DNA of 64,000 bases from Cedecea colo (GCF_011808225.1 NZ_SOYS01000001.1:124001-188000), one strand, 5' to 3'. Positions 27,796 to 38,891 are shown, counted from the stretch's first letter. Numbers and translations are program-made. Notes: generated by a model from the letters alone, not told the origin.

Positions 27796-29559
27796 TCAGT
27801 TAGCGATGAAGCGTTTCTCATCGGTCAAAACCTGGAGCAATAAGCCGAGCTGCGGTTTGGTTTCTTCCACGCGTTCGCCCTGCAAGTCATAGATGCGATA
27901 GTTGCCGTTGTTATCAAGCACCAGCGTCATGTGCGGCATGGTGATTGCCAGACTGTTGTTATCCGCACCCACAACCCAGTTGTTACGGCGTGTGGCGGCA
28001 AACAGATCTTCACCCTGCGAATATTCATTCGCCGCTGTTTTAACGTGCAGCAGGCGCTGCATCAGGGTAGTCATTACATCCTGATGGTCGGTCAGCTTAC
28101 TGATGGTCTGGGCGGGCGTGCCCGGCCAGTGGATAACCAAAGGTACCTGGATACGCGAGCGTGACCAGCCGAACGAATCCTGCTCATCACCCAGCGGAAC
28201 GCCGTGGCCTGCCGTCACAATAACAACGGTATCATCCAGCTTGCCGGAGGCTTTCAGGGCGTCCAGCACTTCCTGAATCCTGTCATCCACGTTGTGCGCA
28301 GCGCGGGCATAGCGACGGGTGAAGTCTTGTTTGTTGCTATCCTCGCTGATGCTGGTGCCGTTAAAGGCAATCCAGGAGAACCAGCGGTTATCTTCGGAAG
28401 CATATTGCGTTAGCCAGTTCATCCACTGCGAGGCGGTCTGGCTATCTGACTGGCTTTTGGCCGACGGCAAAGAGAAGTCGGAGAGCAGCGCCTGGCGGTA
28501 CATAGACGAATTAAAGCCATCGGAAGCAAACAGGCCCAGCTGGTAGCCCTGCTGGTTTAACGCGGTAATCAACGCCGCCGGGATGCGAGCGGAAAGCACG
28601 CCGTCCATATAAGCCGGTGAAATTCCATAGAACAACCCGAAGATACCGTTATCGGTGCTGTTCCCCACGCTCATATGCTGCGTAAAGTTAACGTTGCTGC
28701 GCGCAAACGCATTGAGGGCAGGCAGATCTTTAGCAAAGCGAGAAGCGTTCAGGCCGTCCACGGTTATCAGCAGGACGTTATGACCCGTGCCCATATCGCT
28801 AAATCGCAGGTCGCTCAGCGGATACTGTACCGACACCGCTTCCGGGTTACCCTGTTCAACGAGACGGCGCTGATATTCCTCCGCATCCAGCAGGCCGTGT
28901 TTCTCAAGGAAACGACGCGCCGTCATCGGATAGGCCAGCGGCAGGTTGGCACGTTGCATGGTAATGGGACGGTAGAAATTCGCATCTGCCCAGATATACA
29001 TAATGTGGCTGCTGAAAAAGGCGACAAAGAACAGCGCGACAACGGGCCGGGCAAAATATCTGCGCCGCCCGAGGCTGCGCAGTTTCTGCCAGCTCCAGGT
29101 CGCAAATAGCATCTCAACCAGCAGGATCACGGGCACGCTGATAAACATCAGCTGCCAGTCGCGCGCCATTTCGCTCTGGTCCGGGTTAATCACCAGTTCC
29201 CAGACGATAGGGTTGAGATGAAGGTGGAAACGGGTAAAAACTTCGCTATCAATAAGCAGTAGCGTTATGCCCGCGGTGGCGAAGGCCGCCGATAAAAAGC
29301 GCATCAGGCGCTGGGACATCACGACAAAGGTCAGCGGGAAAAGAATCAGCAGATAGGCGGCAAACACTAAAAAGCTGAAGTGGCCGATAACGCTCAGGTA
29401 AGAGTAGATACGCCCGGTGAGCGTTGTCGGCCAGTCGGCGACAAACAGGTAGCGGCTACCCAGCAGAGTGGCCAGCAGGATATTAAACAGGGCGAACCAG
29501 TGTCCCCAACTGACCATCTGGGAAACTTTTTCGCGGTAGCGCTGACGGTTAGTCACCAT
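27796..29559 (-). CDS. yejM: LapC/PbgA/YejM, inner-membrane regulator of LpxC and lipid A
   Basis: A 587-residue essential inner-membrane protein of the sulfatase/alkaline-phosphatase superfamily. It senses LPS and restrains LapB-FtsH degradation of LpxC. The N-terminal five-helix membrane domain covers about residues 15-190, followed by a basic linker and a periplasmic globular domain starting near GHNVLLITVDGLNASRF. The catalytic metal site of true sulfatases is not preserved. It follows yejL with a 19-bp gap on the same strand, as in E. coli. Confidence 0.96.
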   Translation of the reverse strand: MVTNRQRYREKVSQMVSWGHWFALFNILLATLLGSRYLFVADWPTTLTGRIYSYLSVIGHFSFLVFAAYLLILFPLTFVVMSQRLMRFLSAAFATAGITLLLIDSEVFTRFHLHLNPIVWELVINPDQSEMARDWQLMFISVPVILLVEMLFATWSWQKLRSLGRRRYFARPVVALFFVAFFSSHIMYIWADANFYRPITMQRANLPLAYPMTARRFLEKHGLLDAEEYQRRLVEQGNPEAVSVQYPLSDLRFSDMGTGHNVLLITVDGLNASRFAKDLPALNAFARSNVNFTQHMSVGNSTDNGIFGLFYGISPAYMDGVLSARIPAALITALNQQGYQLGLFASDGFNSSMYRQALLSDFSLPSAKSQSDSQTASQWMNWLTQYASEDNRWFSWIAFNGTSISEDSNKQDFTRRYARAAHNVDDRIQEVLDALKASGKLDDTVVIVTAGHGVPLGDEQDSFGWSRSRIQVPLVIHWPGTPAQTISKLTDHQDVMTTLMQRLLHVKTAANEYSQGEDLFAATRRNNWVVGADNNSLAITMPHMTLVLDNNGNYRIYDLQGERVEETKPQLGLLLQVLTDEKRFIAN

Positions 29560-29578
29560 AACTCGTAGCTACAATTCC

Positions 29579-29806
29579 TTAATGAGCTTGATCTTCGCTC
29601 ACGGAGGCTTGCAGCGCCTGCGCGAAGGAGCGAGCCAGCGTCTGGCGTTGTGCAGTGGCCACGCTGGTATTAATCAGGTTAGTGACCATATTTCCCAGCA
29701 CCATCAGGGAAAGATCGGTAGGCGCGTGATGCTTTTCCAGCACGCCAGCCAGCTCGGTCAGCAGTTCTTCTACTTGTTCATCACTATAGCGGGATATTTG
29801 TGGCAT
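29579..29806 (-). CDS. yejL: YejL family protein (DUF1414)
   Basis: A 75-residue small helical cytoplasmic protein ([16 protein letters not shown]) that matches YejL in length, sequence and position upstream of yejM. Its function is unknown. It is divergent from yejK over a 136-bp promoter region. Confidence 0.93.
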   Translation of the reverse strand: MPQISRYSDEQVEELLTELAGVLEKHHAPTDLSLMVLGNMVTNLINTSVATAQRQTLARSFAQALQASVSEDQAH

Positions 29807-29942
29807 AAATTAACAATCAATCAGGTTCAGGAAAGGGCGTTATCTTACCGTAGGAAGACCTTTTTTTCTGCTTTTTTATCTTCTGTTGCACATAGCTTGC
29901 GGCAGTGGTTGAATACCGCCCGGTCTAAAAGGAGAGTTTATC

Positions 29943-30950
29943 ATGAGTCTGGATATCAACCAGATTGCCCTGCATCAGCTTATCAAGCGCGGCGAAGAGA
30001 CGCTTGAAGTGGTGCTGCGCGATTCCCTGCTGGCAACTAACGGTGCCGTAGAAGAGATGATGGCTGAGCTTCACCGTGTTTATAGCGCAAAAAATAAAGC
30101 ATACGGGTTGTTCAGCGAAGAGAGCGAACTAGCGCAGGCGCTGCGTTCACAACGCAAAGGTGAGGAGGATTTCCTCGCCTTCAGCCGTGCGGCAACAGGT
30201 CGTCTGCGTGACGAACTGGGGAAATATCCCTTTGCTGACGGCGGTATCGTGCTGTTCTGCCATTACCGCTATCTGGCCGTTGAGTATCTGATGGTGGCGG
30301 TACTTAATAATCTGAGCAGCATGCGCGTCAACGAAGAGCTGGATATCAGCTCAACCCACCATCTGGATATCAACCACGCGGATATCGTGGCGCGTATCGA
30401 TCTGACCGAATGGGAAACCAACCCGGAATCGACCCGTTATCTGACGTTCCTCAGAGGGCGCGTTGGCCGCAAGGTTTCTGATTTCTTTATGGATTTCCTC
30501 GGCGCCAGCGAAGGGCTCAACGCCAAAGCGCAAAACAAGGGCTTATTGCAGGCGCTGGACGATTTCACTAACGAAGCGCAGCTGGATAAAAACGAGCGCC
30601 AGGAAGCGCGTCAGCAGGTATATGCCTACTGTAACGAACAGCTGCAGGCCGGAGAAGAGATCGAGCTTTCTTCACTGGCAGACGAACTGCCGTGGGCCGT
30701 GGATGATAAGAATTTCCAACAGTTTACCGCGGAGAAAGGTTATGAGCTGGAAGACAGCTTCCCGGCGGACCGCAGCACGCTGCGTCAGCTAACTAAATAT
30801 GCAGGCAGCGGCGGCGGGTTGACGATTAACTTCGACGCGATGCTGCTGGGCGAGCGTATTTTCTGGGATCCGGCGACGGATACCCTGACCATCAAAGGCA
30901 CGCCGCCGAACCTGCGTGACCAGCTACAGCGCCGAACTTCCAGTAAGTAA
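29943..30950 (+). CDS. yejK: Nucleoid-associated protein YejK (NdpA)
   Basis: A 335-residue nucleoid-associated protein. In E. coli YejK interacts with topoisomerase IV and gyrase and modulates their activity. It starts [16 protein letters not shown] after a good AGGAGAG site and ends in a Ser/Lys tail. No enzymatic motif is visible. It is divergent from yejL and convergent with rplY, with a REP-like cluster and a shared terminator in between. Confidence 0.94.
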   Translation: MSLDINQIALHQLIKRGEETLEVVLRDSLLATNGAVEEMMAELHRVYSAKNKAYGLFSEESELAQALRSQRKGEEDFLAFSRAATGRLRDELGKYPFADGGIVLFCHYRYLAVEYLMVAVLNNLSSMRVNEELDISSTHHLDINHADIVARIDLTEWETNPESTRYLTFLRGRVGRKVSDFFMDFLGASEGLNAKAQNKGLLQALDDFTNEAQLDKNERQEARQQVYAYCNEQLQAGEEIELSSLADELPWAVDDKNFQQFTAEKGYELEDSFPADRSTLRQLTKYAGSGGGLTINFDAMLLGERIFWDPATDTLTIKGTPPNLRDQLQRRTSSK

Positions 30951-30957
30951 AAAGTAT

Positions 30958-31028
30958 CCGGTGGGTGACGCTTGCGCTTACCCACCCTACAACTGCCACA
31001 GGCCGGATAAGCATGAGCGCCATCCGGC
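30958..31028. repeat. REP/BIME-like palindrome cluster between yejK and rplY
   Basis: Two palindromes in tandem: GGTGGGT...ACCCACC (30960-30986) and a REP-type GCCGGAT...ATCCGGC (31002-31028, GCCGGATAAGC near-consensus). They lie between convergent genes, the usual location for REP elements. Confidence 0.75.
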
Positions 31029-31049
31029 GTTTACCGCCAGCCAGAAAGC

Positions 31050-31076
31050 AAAAAACCCGCGTGAGCGGGTTTTTTT
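31050..31076. terminator. Bidirectional terminator between yejK and rplY
   Basis: Stem AAAAAACCCGC / GCGGGTTTTTT, loop GTGA, with A and T tracts on both sides. Confidence 0.9.
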
Positions 31077-31092
31077 CGAGCTACATTCGCGA

Positions 31093-31377
31093 TTAAGCGC
31101 GAACGAAGTCGATGTGAGCCAGTTTAGGCTTGAACGGGTGACGCTGAACAGCCTGAACCTTCGCTTTTACTTCTGTACCGTCAACAACCAGAGTCAGAAC
31201 TTCTTCGTAGAAGCCAGGTTTTGCCTGCAGGTTCATTACGGAGTCATGGTCCAGTTCGATAGAGATTGCAGCTTCGGAACCACCGTAGATGATTGCCGGG
31301 AATTTGTTAGCTGCACGCAGGCGGCGGCTCGCACCCTTGCCCTGCTCTTTGCGTTTTTCTGCGTTGATAGTAAACAT
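31093..31377 (-). CDS. rplY: Ribosomal protein bL25
   Basis: A 94-residue short-form L25 that binds 5S rRNA in the large subunit. It begins [21 protein letters not shown], with the LPAIIYGG-type segment present as FPAIIYGG, and ends [11 protein letters not shown]. There is no CTC-type C-terminal extension, as is normal for Enterobacteriaceae. It is monocistronic, convergent with yejK, with its promoter in the 138 bp towards radD. Confidence 0.97.
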   Translation of the reverse strand: MFTINAEKRKEQGKGASRRLRAANKFPAIIYGGSEAAISIELDHDSVMNLQAKPGFYEEVLTLVVDGTEVKAKVQAVQRHPFKPKLAHIDFVRA

Positions 31378-31515
31378 TAACTGTTTCTCTCTTAAATACT
31401 CCTGTTACAGGCGACCCAGCAACAGGAAAAGTTTTCTGCTTTGCGGATGCAAAAGCGGGCGCATTATAGCCATATCTGGCCGTGTCGGCAACGAGTATTG
31501 GCAATGGAAACGCCA

Positions 31516-33276
31516 TTAGCCGCGTAATTCATTCGCACGGCGAAAGCGTCCTTCGTAGTCGAACACTTTTTCGCGCACGTTCCAGAATTGGCCGTTCTTG
31601 CGCGCGACTACAAAATCAGGGTGACGAAGCAGCGGCTGCTGCGCGACAACGTCCGCGATTGTTATCCAGCGCAGCGGTACGCCGGGTGCCCGGCTATGCG
31701 GGCGGATAAACAGCTGCTCGAAGGCCGTTCGCTGGGCTGGCGTATGCAGGCGGAAGCGCTCACTCACATCGGCACCGTCTTCGTCGTAATAAGTGACTTT
31801 TAGCCAGTCACCCTTGGCGTCGCTGCCTTGCTGTAATGTCATTCCGCTACAACGCAGCACCAGCGCATCTTTAAGCTTCAGGGCCGCTTTCAGCATATCG
31901 TCCGGATCGACCAGCACGTGATCGCACTGGTGGCAGCGGCGGGCGGCGATATCGTTTTCCGCATTACACTGCGGGCAGTTTTTAAAGCGGAAGCGGTAAT
32001 CACACTGCTCCCGGTGCCCCTCATCATCCTCGAACCAGCCCTGACAGCGGCGGCCAAAATGTTCGATGATGGTGCCATCGCCGGTGGTTTTACCCCAGAA
32101 CGTGTTGGCGAATCCGCACGACGGGCAGAAAACCTGCACCGGAACGTTGTCACTTTTCCCCTTTGCGTTACCCACTTCCGGCGTAAACAGGTCGTGCGGG
32201 TTACCGGCGTAATCAAGAATTAAACAGTCGCTCTTGCCGGGGGCGAGACGTAATCCGCGGCCAACAATTTGTTGGTAAAGGCTTACTGATTCCGTCGGAC
32301 GCAGGATGGCAATCAAATCGACATGCGGCGCGTCAAAGCCCGTCGTCAGCACGGCTACGTTGACCAAAAAGCGGAACTGCTGATTTTTAAAGGCGTCGAT
32401 TAAGGTATCGCGTACCGTCCCTGGCGTATCCGCCGTAATCAGCGCGGCATCGCCAGAAGGCAGAAGGGCGGTGACTTCTTTTGCATGCTCTACGGTCGCG
32501 GCAAAAATCATCACGCCGCGTCGCTGGGCGGCAAATTCCACAATCTGGCTGATGATATGCGGCGTAATGCGCTTTTGCTGCTTCAGCTCGCGGTTGAGGT
32601 CGGCCTCGCTAAACAAGCCGTTAGGTTGAGCCTGCAAGCGGCTGAAATCATACTGCACAACCGGCATATCTAACCTTTCCGGCGGGGTGAGATAGCCGTG
32701 CTTAATCATATAGCGCAGCGGCAGCTCGTAAATGCAGTCGCGGAACAGCGCTTTTTCATCGCCGCGCACCATGCCGTGGTAGTGATAATGGTAAATCCAG
32801 CCTTTGCCCAGGCGGTATGGCGTGGCGGTAAGCCCCAACAGACGCAGCCCGGGATTCGCAGAACGCAGATGAGCAAGAATTTGCTGATACTGGCTTTCAT
32901 CCGCTTCGCCGATACGGTGGCACTCATCGACAATCAACAGTGAAAACTCACCGTGAAACTGCTCAAGGTTGCGGGCGACCGACTGAACGCTGCCGAAGAC
33001 GACCTTGCCGTGGCTTTCCTTGCGTTGCAGGCCCGCCGCGAAAATATCGGCTTCAAGCTCCAGCGCGCGGTATTTAGCATGGTTCTGGGCAACAAGTTCT
33101 TTTACGTGAGCAAGCACCAGCACGCGCCCACGGGCAATGCGTGCCAGCTCGGCAATCACCAGGCTCTTGCCGGCGCCGGTTGGCAACACAATCACGGCGG
33201 GTTCAGGGTGTTTGCGGAAGTGGGCGAGGGTGGCATCCACCGCTTCCTGTTGATAAGGGCGTAAGGTAAAAGACAT
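31516..33276 (-). CDS. radD: DNA repair helicase-like ATPase RadD
   Basis: A 586-residue SF2 ATPase that in E. coli supports double-strand-break repair and stimulates RecA-mediated strand exchange. N-terminal helicase motifs are LRPYQQEAV, Walker A LPTGAGKS, Walker B VDECHRIG and [12 protein letters not shown]. The second RecA-like domain has TTGFDAP and QIVGRGLR. A zinc-ribbon region with CPSC, CxxC pairs (CPQC, CHQC) follows. Two ATGs six bases apart (33282 and 33276) are both compatible with AAGGA/AGGA sites; I chose 33276 because it gives the E. coli length. Confidence 0.94.
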   Translation of the reverse strand: MSFTLRPYQQEAVDATLAHFRKHPEPAVIVLPTGAGKSLVIAELARIARGRVLVLAHVKELVAQNHAKYRALELEADIFAAGLQRKESHGKVVFGSVQSVARNLEQFHGEFSLLIVDECHRIGEADESQYQQILAHLRSANPGLRLLGLTATPYRLGKGWIYHYHYHGMVRGDEKALFRDCIYELPLRYMIKHGYLTPPERLDMPVVQYDFSRLQAQPNGLFSEADLNRELKQQKRITPHIISQIVEFAAQRRGVMIFAATVEHAKEVTALLPSGDAALITADTPGTVRDTLIDAFKNQQFRFLVNVAVLTTGFDAPHVDLIAILRPTESVSLYQQIVGRGLRLAPGKSDCLILDYAGNPHDLFTPEVGNAKGKSDNVPVQVFCPSCGFANTFWGKTTGDGTIIEHFGRRCQGWFEDDEGHREQCDYRFRFKNCPQCNAENDIAARRCHQCDHVLVDPDDMLKAALKLKDALVLRCSGMTLQQGSDAKGDWLKVTYYDEDGADVSERFRLHTPAQRTAFEQLFIRPHSRAPGVPLRWITIADVVAQQPLLRHPDFVVARKNGQFWNVREKVFDYEGRFRRANELRG

Positions 33277-33304
33277 CGGCATTCCTGTCCTTCATCTTTC
33301 GAAC

Positions 33305-33460
33305 TACCGTGGTGCTGGCTGCATTCCCTTACCCCAGCCACTTGCTGTAGTAAGCTGCTGGGGATGTCACTCACCTCACCGGAGGCTAGCCTTCGGCTGC
33401 ACAAGTTCGTTTCCGACGAATTTGTATCTCCCTTGCCGCCTGCCTGTAGCTCGAAATCTA
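33305..33460. repeat. ERIC-like element with an internal two-hairpin insertion
   Basis: The core palindrome CCCCAG...CTGGGG (33332-33363) with CACTTGCTGTAGTAAG matches the central part of the ERIC repeat, flanked by GCTGGCTGCATTC on the left and CTTGCCGCCTGCC on the right. Between the core and the right arm about 55 bp (about 33377-33431) are inserted. These form two further hairpins: CCGGAGGC / GCCTTCGG (33379-33396) and ACAAGTTCGT / ACGAATTTGT (33401-33425). It fills the gap between radD and rsuA together with a plain spacer. Confidence 0.7.
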
Positions 33461-33658
33461 AAGGATATATAAGGTTTTCATATGTGATAAGGAAAGCGGT
33501 GATTATGCCACGAAACAGGGTTTTAACTTGAGAGAGTTTTTGATGTCGCTATACTGGCAAGTTAATTACCAGGCAAACGATTTACGCTGCAAAAGCGGAC
33601 TCAGATGTCCGGCCAGCTTAGCTTTAAGCTGGTTCCTCTTTGAAACAGGCAAGACTTA

Positions 33659-34366
33659 ATGCGACTCGACAAATTTATTTCTCAGCAGCTCGGCGTGAGC
33701 CGTGCCATTGCTGGCCGTGAAATTCGTGCTCAACGTATCACCATCGACGGAGAAGTAGTGCGTGATGCTTCCTTTAAGCTCCAGCCGGACCACCAGGTTG
33801 AGTTCGATGGCAATCCCCTGAATCAGCAGAATGGCCCACGCTACTTTATGCTGAATAAGCCGCAAGGCTATGTGTGCTCAACCGAAGATCCGGATCACCC
33901 AACCGTGCTCTATTTCCTCGATGTGCCGGTGGCGCACAAGCTGCACGCCGCCGGGCGTCTGGATATCGACACCACAGGTCTGGTGCTGATGACGGACGAT
34001 GGCCAGTGGTCTCACCGCATCACTTCGCCGCGCCACCACTGCGAGAAAACTTATCTGGTGACGCTGGAATCGCCGGTTGCCGATGACACCGCCGAGCAGT
34101 TTGCGCACGGCGTACAGCTGCATAATGAAAAAGATCTTACTAAACCGGCCATCCTTAACATCATCACCCCGACGGAAGTTCGTCTGACCATCAGCGAAGG
34201 GCGTTACCACCAGGTCAAACGCATGTTTGCCGCCGTGGGCAACCGCGTGATTGCTCTGCATCGTGAGCGCATCGGTGAGATCGAACTGGACCAGGATCTG
34301 GAGCCGGGCGAATACCGTCCGTTAACGGAACAGGAAATTGCCAGCGTCGGCATGCCAAAAAGCTAA
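33659..34366 (+). CDS. rsuA: 16S rRNA pseudouridine(516) synthase RsuA
   Basis: A 235-residue enzyme that isomerises U516 of 16S rRNA. It has an N-terminal S4 RNA-binding domain ([19 protein letters not shown]), then the RsuA/RluB/E/F catalytic domain with Asp in [17 protein letters not shown], and the C-terminal motif [11 protein letters not shown]. It is followed after 15 bp by bcr, so they form an operon as in E. coli. Confidence 0.96.
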   Translation: MRLDKFISQQLGVSRAIAGREIRAQRITIDGEVVRDASFKLQPDHQVEFDGNPLNQQNGPRYFMLNKPQGYVCSTEDPDHPTVLYFLDVPVAHKLHAAGRLDIDTTGLVLMTDDGQWSHRITSPRHHCEKTYLVTLESPVADDTAEQFAHGVQLHNEKDLTKPAILNIITPTEVRLTISEGRYHQVKRMFAAVGNRVIALHRERIGEIELDQDLEPGEYRPLTEQEIASVGMPKS

Positions 34367-34381
34367 CTTCAGGAGTTACCG

Positions 34382-35578
34382 TTGAGTACCAAGCAGAATT
34401 CGTCAGTCGGCATCGTGGTGATCCTTGGCCTGCTGGCCATGTTAATGCCGTTGTCGATTGATATGTACCTGCCGGCTTTGCCGGTTATCGCTGCCGAATT
34501 TGGCGTGCCTGCCGGCAGCGCGCAGATGACGCTGAGTACCTATATTCTCGGCTTTGCTATCGGCCAGCTGTTTTATGGCCCAATGGCGGACAGCATCGGG
34601 CGTAAACCGGTGGTGCTCGGTGGCACGCTGGTCTTTGCGGCGGCGGCCATCGCCTGCGCGCTGTCCCAGACGATCGATCACCTGATCGCAATGCGTTTTC
34701 TGCACGGCCTTTCGGCTGCGGCGGCAAGCGTGGTGATTAACGCCTTAATGCGCGATATCTATCCAAAGGAAGAGTTCTCACGCATGATGTCGTTTGTCAT
34801 GCTGATTACCACTATCGCGCCGCTGGTTGCGCCGATGGTGGGCGGGGCGGTACTGGTATGGTTTAGCTGGCATGCGATTTTCTGGATCCTGGCGCTGGCC
34901 GCGCTGCTGGCGTCAGCGATGATATTCTTCCTGATCCATGAAACGCTGCCGGCTGAACGTCGTCAGAAATTTCATTTTCGTACCACCATTGGCAACTTTG
35001 CTACGCTGTTCCGCCATAAGCGAGTGCTCAGCTATATGCTGGCGAGCGGCTTCAGCTTTGCGGGAATGTTTTCGTTTCTTAGCGCCGGGCCGTTTGTTTA
35101 TATCGAACTGAACCACGTCTCGCCGCAGCATTTCGGCTATTACTTTGCGCTCAACATCGCCTTCCTGTTCATTATGACGATGATTAACAGCCGCTTTGTG
35201 CGTCGTGTTGGGGCGCTAAATATGTTCCGCTTCGGTCTGTATGTGCAGTTTGCGATGGCTATCTGGCTGGTTATCAGCGCCCAGTTTGATTTTGGCTTCT
35301 GGGCGCTGGTGCTTGGCGTGGCGGCCTTTGTGGGCTGCGTTTCGATGGTGTCGTCTAACGGCATGGCCGTTATCCTTGACGAATTTCCTCACATGGCGGG
35401 TACGGCATCGTCTCTGGCCGGGACTTTCCGTTTTGGTATCGGTGCCCTGACGGGCGCGCTGCTTTCTATCGCTACTTTTAATACCGCCTGGCCGATGATC
35501 TGGTCAATTGCCGTATGCGCTACCAGCTCGCTACTCTTTTATCTCTACGCAAGTCGTCCCCGCAAGTCCGCAGCCTAA
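34382..35578 (+). CDS. bcr: Bcr/CflA family drug efflux MFS transporter
   Basis: A 398-residue, 12-helix major facilitator (DHA1) that exports bicyclomycin and, in E. coli, sulfonamide and cysteine. MFS motif [16 protein letters not shown] lies between helices 2 and 3; [10 protein letters not shown] in helix 1 is typical of Bcr. The start is TTG at 34382, with AGGAG 7 nt upstream and no ATG before homology begins. It is directly downstream of rsuA and has its own terminator. Confidence 0.94.
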   Translation: MSTKQNSSVGIVVILGLLAMLMPLSIDMYLPALPVIAAEFGVPAGSAQMTLSTYILGFAIGQLFYGPMADSIGRKPVVLGGTLVFAAAAIACALSQTIDHLIAMRFLHGLSAAAASVVINALMRDIYPKEEFSRMMSFVMLITTIAPLVAPMVGGAVLVWFSWHAIFWILALAALLASAMIFFLIHETLPAERRQKFHFRTTIGNFATLFRHKRVLSYMLASGFSFAGMFSFLSAGPFVYIELNHVSPQHFGYYFALNIAFLFIMTMINSRFVRRVGALNMFRFGLYVQFAMAIWLVISAQFDFGFWALVLGVAAFVGCVSMVSSNGMAVILDEFPHMAGTASSLAGTFRFGIGALTGALLSIATFNTAWPMIWSIAVCATSSLLFYLYASRPRKSAA

Positions 35579-35582
35579 TACG

Positions 35583-35610
35583 AAACGGGTACGTCATGTA
35601 CCCGTTTGTT
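35583..35610 (+). terminator. Rho-independent terminator of bcr
   Basis: A perfect 10-bp stem AAACGGGTAC / GTACCCGTTT, loop GTCAT, followed by GTT, 4 bp after the bcr stop. Confidence 0.8.
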
Positions 35611-35917
35611 AATCCAAATCAACGAAATTTCTGCGTCAGCTCCTACAATTTGTTTCTGAAATGTAAACGTTACAAAAACGAAAAGTCACAGCTTTGTAGT
35701 TAAAAAGGTTGAGTTAGATCACAGAAAGCGTTACATATAGCGCCGAAACGCGTGCACAGCCGCACAAACAAGCGTTATCCATCTAAAAATAATTGACTTA
35801 CTACAGCGGATGTAAACGGTTTACAGGTTCTTTACGCGCAATTTATCAACATTGTGTTAACCTTTGTGTAAACTATTCATGTAACACTTTTGTATGAATT
35901 TCTTCGGGGATACCATT
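35611..35917 (+). promoter_or_regulatory. yejG upstream region with TGTAAA palindromes and a CRP-like site
   Basis: A 307-bp AT-rich gap. It holds a perfect dyad TGTAAAC-G-GTTTACA (35811-35825), a related TGTAAACGTTACA (35662-35674), a TGTGTAAAC near 35865, and a CRP-like GTTGA-N6-TCACA (35708-35723) with a perfect right half. The promoter is not placed. The recurring TGTAAAC half-sites suggest a LacI-type or similar regulator; this is inference. Confidence 0.45.
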
Positions 35918-36262
35918 TTGAATACGTTACAACTTTCTATCGTTCATCGCTTACCGCAAAGCTATCGCTGGTCGGCAGGTTTTGCTGGTCTGAAGGTTGA
36001 ACCGATTCCGCAGCATCTCCAGAATGCAGAGAACTGTCTTATCGGCCTGAAACTGCTCAGCGAAGACGGTGAAAAAGCGTGGCCGATCATGCATACACTT
36101 AGCCAGGCGCTTAGCGATATTGAAGTGGATTGCTCGGTGGTGGAATGTGAAGGCGAGCCGTGCCTGTTTGTTAATCGTCAGGACGAACCGGCAGCAACCT
36201 GCCGCCTGAAGAATTTTGGCGTGGCGATTGCCGAATCATTTTCAGTTACCCATCCTTTCTGA
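35918..36262 (+). CDS. yejG: YejG family protein
   Basis: A 114-residue cytoplasmic protein of unknown function, well conserved with E. coli YejG ([50 protein letters not shown]). I chose the TTG at 35918: it has GGGG about 10 nt upstream and gives the E. coli length. The ATG at 35894 has no ribosome site and adds eight unrelated residues. It is convergent with yejF, 12 bp apart. Confidence 0.88.
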   Translation: MNTLQLSIVHRLPQSYRWSAGFAGLKVEPIPQHLQNAENCLIGLKLLSEDGEKAWPIMHTLSQALSDIEVDCSVVECEGEPCLFVNRQDEPAATCRLKNFGVAIAESFSVTHPF

Positions 36263-36274
36263 TTGCTGTGAAAT

Positions 36275-37864
36275 TCAGGCCAGCGTCAGCAGCTGGCGCG
36301 TATACTCCGTCTGCGGCGCCGCAAATATTTTCTGACATTCACCCTGCTCGACAACTTTCCCCTGCCGTAACACGATTATCTGGTGACACAGCGACCTGAC
36401 GATTTTTAAGTCATGGCTGATGAAAATGTACGCCAGCCGGTGCTTTTCCTGGAGCGACTTCAGCAGCGCCAGGATCTGCGCCTGTACGGATCTATCCAGC
36501 GAGGACGTTGGCTCATCCAGAACGATCAGCTGCGGCTGCAGGATAAGCGCGCGTGCGATAGCAATGCGCTGGCGTTGCCCACCGGAAAACTCCGCCGGAT
36601 AACGATGGCGGGTTTCGGCATCGAGCCCCACCTCTTCTAAAGCCGCCATTACGCGTTGTTCGCGTTCGGCCGCGCTCAGGGCTGGATGATGAACCCGCAA
36701 ACCTTCTTCAACGATCTGCAAAACGTCCAGCCGCGGGTTAAGCGCCGAATTGGGATCCTGGAACACCACCTGGATACGGTGGCGAAGCGGAAGAAGCTTT
36801 TTGCGGTTTAAGACGTGCAGCGGATGCCCGTCGAACCAGATACTGCCGCTGGAATGTATTAAGCGCAGCAGCGCCATCCCGGTGGTGCTTTTCCCGGAAC
36901 CGGATTCGCCGACCAGGCCAACGCATTCGCCCGGCCGCAGCGAAAAACTTAAGCCTTTTATACCGTAGTGATAGCTGACCGTTTTCTTAAGCAGGCCACG
37001 GCGAACAGGGAAGGCAACTTCTAACGCTTCCACTTTTAATAACGGAGGCTGATTTTCATCCAGCGGCCAGGGATCGCCACTCGGTTCAGCGGCTAAAAGC
37101 TGTTGTGTGTAAGGGTGCTGCGGCGCGCTCAGCAGCGTGGCGGCTCTGTTCTGCTCCACGCATTTTCCGTTGTGCATGACCGCAATATTATCCGCAAGCT
37201 GCCTTACAATGCCGAGGTTATGGGTAATAAACAGCAGCCCCATATTCAGCTCCTGCTGCAACTCCTTCAGCAGCTGCAGGATTTGCGCCTGCACGGTGAC
37301 GTCGAGCGCCGTCGTTGGTTCATCGGCAATCAGCAGCTCGGGGCGGGTAAGCAGCGCCATGGCTATCATCACGCGCTGGCGCTCTCCGCCGGACAGCTGA
37401 TGGGGAAAATCTGTCAGGCGCGTTGCCGCGTTACGAATGCCAACCCTGTCCAGGCAGGTCAGCATTTCGGCTCGCGCGGCCTCACGACGCATGCCGCGGT
37501 GCAGAGACAAAACTTCATAAAGCTGCTTCTCAATACTGTGCAGGGGATTGAGCGATACCATCGGCTCCTGGAAAATCATGGCGATTTTGTTGCCGCGAAC
37601 GCCGCGTAGCACGCGTTCCGGCGCGTGCAGCAGCTCCTGACCTTTGAAGTAAATCTCACCCCGAGGATAAAAAACCGGCGGCGAGGGCAGCAGGCGCAGC
37701 ACCGAAAGGGCGGTAACGCTTTTTCCTGAACCTGATTCACCAACCAGCGCCAGCGTTTCTCCCGCTTCAATCTGCAACGACAGGTCTTCCACCACCTGGT
37801 GGGTAACGTCACCCTGACGGAAAGCAATGGCGAGATTATTAATGGCAAGTAGCGGAGTAGTCAT
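36275..37864 (-). CDS. yejF: YejABEF peptide ABC transporter, dual ATPase subunit YejF
   Basis: A 529-residue fusion of two ABC ATPases that energises the YejABEF importer. Two Walker A motifs (GESGSGKSV near residue 40 and GESGSGKST near 320), two signatures ([18 protein letters not shown]) and two Walker B motifs ([24 protein letters not shown]). In E. coli the transporter takes up peptides and microcin C. The ATG at 37864 lies 1 nt after the yejE stop; a frame starting upstream adds 16 residues over yejE and is rejected. It is the last gene of the operon. Confidence 0.96.
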   Translation of the reverse strand: MTTPLLAINNLAIAFRQGDVTHQVVEDLSLQIEAGETLALVGESGSGKSVTALSVLRLLPSPPVFYPRGEIYFKGQELLHAPERVLRGVRGNKIAMIFQEPMVSLNPLHSIEKQLYEVLSLHRGMRREAARAEMLTCLDRVGIRNAATRLTDFPHQLSGGERQRVMIAMALLTRPELLIADEPTTALDVTVQAQILQLLKELQQELNMGLLFITHNLGIVRQLADNIAVMHNGKCVEQNRAATLLSAPQHPYTQQLLAAEPSGDPWPLDENQPPLLKVEALEVAFPVRRGLLKKTVSYHYGIKGLSFSLRPGECVGLVGESGSGKSTTGMALLRLIHSSGSIWFDGHPLHVLNRKKLLPLRHRIQVVFQDPNSALNPRLDVLQIVEEGLRVHHPALSAAEREQRVMAALEEVGLDAETRHRYPAEFSGGQRQRIAIARALILQPQLIVLDEPTSSLDRSVQAQILALLKSLQEKHRLAYIFISHDLKIVRSLCHQIIVLRQGKVVEQGECQKIFAAPQTEYTRQLLTLA

Positions 37865-37865
37865 G

Positions 37866-38891
37866 TCAGCGTGCCTTAGAAGGATCGAAGGCGTCACGCA
37901 CCGCTTCGCCAATAAAGATTAATAGCGTCAGCAGGATAGCCAGATAAACAAAGGCGGTAATACCCAGCCACGGAGCCTGCAAATTATTTTTACCCTGCAG
38001 CAGAAGCTCGCCGAGGGAAGGTGAACCAAGCGGTAAGCCGAAGCCGAGAAAATCCAGGGAAGTTAACGTCGTTATCGACCCGCAGAGAATAAACGGCAAA
38101 AATGTCAGCGTGGCGACCATGGCATTGGGCAGCATATGGCGAGTCATGATTGCCCAGTCGCCCACGCCCATCGCCTGGGCGGCACGAATATAATCAAAGT
38201 TACGCGTGCGTAAAAACTCCGCGCGCACCACGCTTACCAGGCTCATCCAGCCAAACAGCACGGTTATTCCCAGCAGCCACCAGAAGTTGGGCTGCACCAC
38301 GCTTGAAAGAAGGATAATCAGGAAAAGCGTGGGCATACCGGACCACACTTCAATAAAGCGTTGCCCCCAGAGGTCAGTCTTTCCGCCGTAATAGCCCTGC
38401 GCTGCGCCAGCCAGAATACCGATGATGCTGGAGAATAGCGTCAGCATCAGACCGAAAAGAATTGAGATGCGCGTGCCGTAAAGCAAACGCGCCAGCACGT
38501 CGCCGCCGTTGGCGTCCGTACCCAGCCAGTTCTGGCTGCTCGGTGGCGACGGGAAGGGGACTTTGGTCGCATAGTTAATGGCGTTATCCCCAAAGCGAAT
38601 CGGCGCCCAGAGCGCCCAGCCATCGCGGCCCAGGCGTCCGGCAAGCCACGGATCCTGATAATCCGCAGCGGTAGCCAGCGGGCCGCCGAAATCGCTTTCG
38701 CTGTAATTGACGATGACCGGGAAGTAAAAGCGATCCTGATAATGCACGATCAGAGGACGATCGTTGGCTACCAGCTCCGAGCCCAGACTCAGAACAAATA
38801 CAACGGCAAAAATCCACAGGGACCAGTAGCCGCGTCGGTTCTGGCGAAAGCGTGCCCAGCGGGCCTGGTTCATCGGGCTTAAACGGTTCAT
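37866..38891 (-). CDS. yejE: YejABEF permease subunit YejE
   Basis: A 341-residue DppC/OppC-type inner-membrane permease. It has an N-terminal transmembrane helix, a long periplasmic loop and a C-terminal binding-protein-dependent transport domain whose EAA-like motif is [21 protein letters not shown]. Its ATG overlaps the yejB stop (ATGA), and it is coupled to yejF on the other side. Confidence 0.95.
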   Translation of the reverse strand: MNRLSPMNQARWARFRQNRRGYWSLWIFAVVFVLSLGSELVANDRPLIVHYQDRFYFPVIVNYSESDFGGPLATAADYQDPWLAGRLGRDGWALWAPIRFGDNAINYATKVPFPSPPSSQNWLGTDANGGDVLARLLYGTRISILFGLMLTLFSSIIGILAGAAQGYYGGKTDLWGQRFIEVWSGMPTLFLIILLSSVVQPNFWWLLGITVLFGWMSLVSVVRAEFLRTRNFDYIRAAQAMGVGDWAIMTRHMLPNAMVATLTFLPFILCGSITTLTSLDFLGFGLPLGSPSLGELLLQGKNNLQAPWLGITAFVYLAILLTLLIFIGEAVRDAFDPSKAR

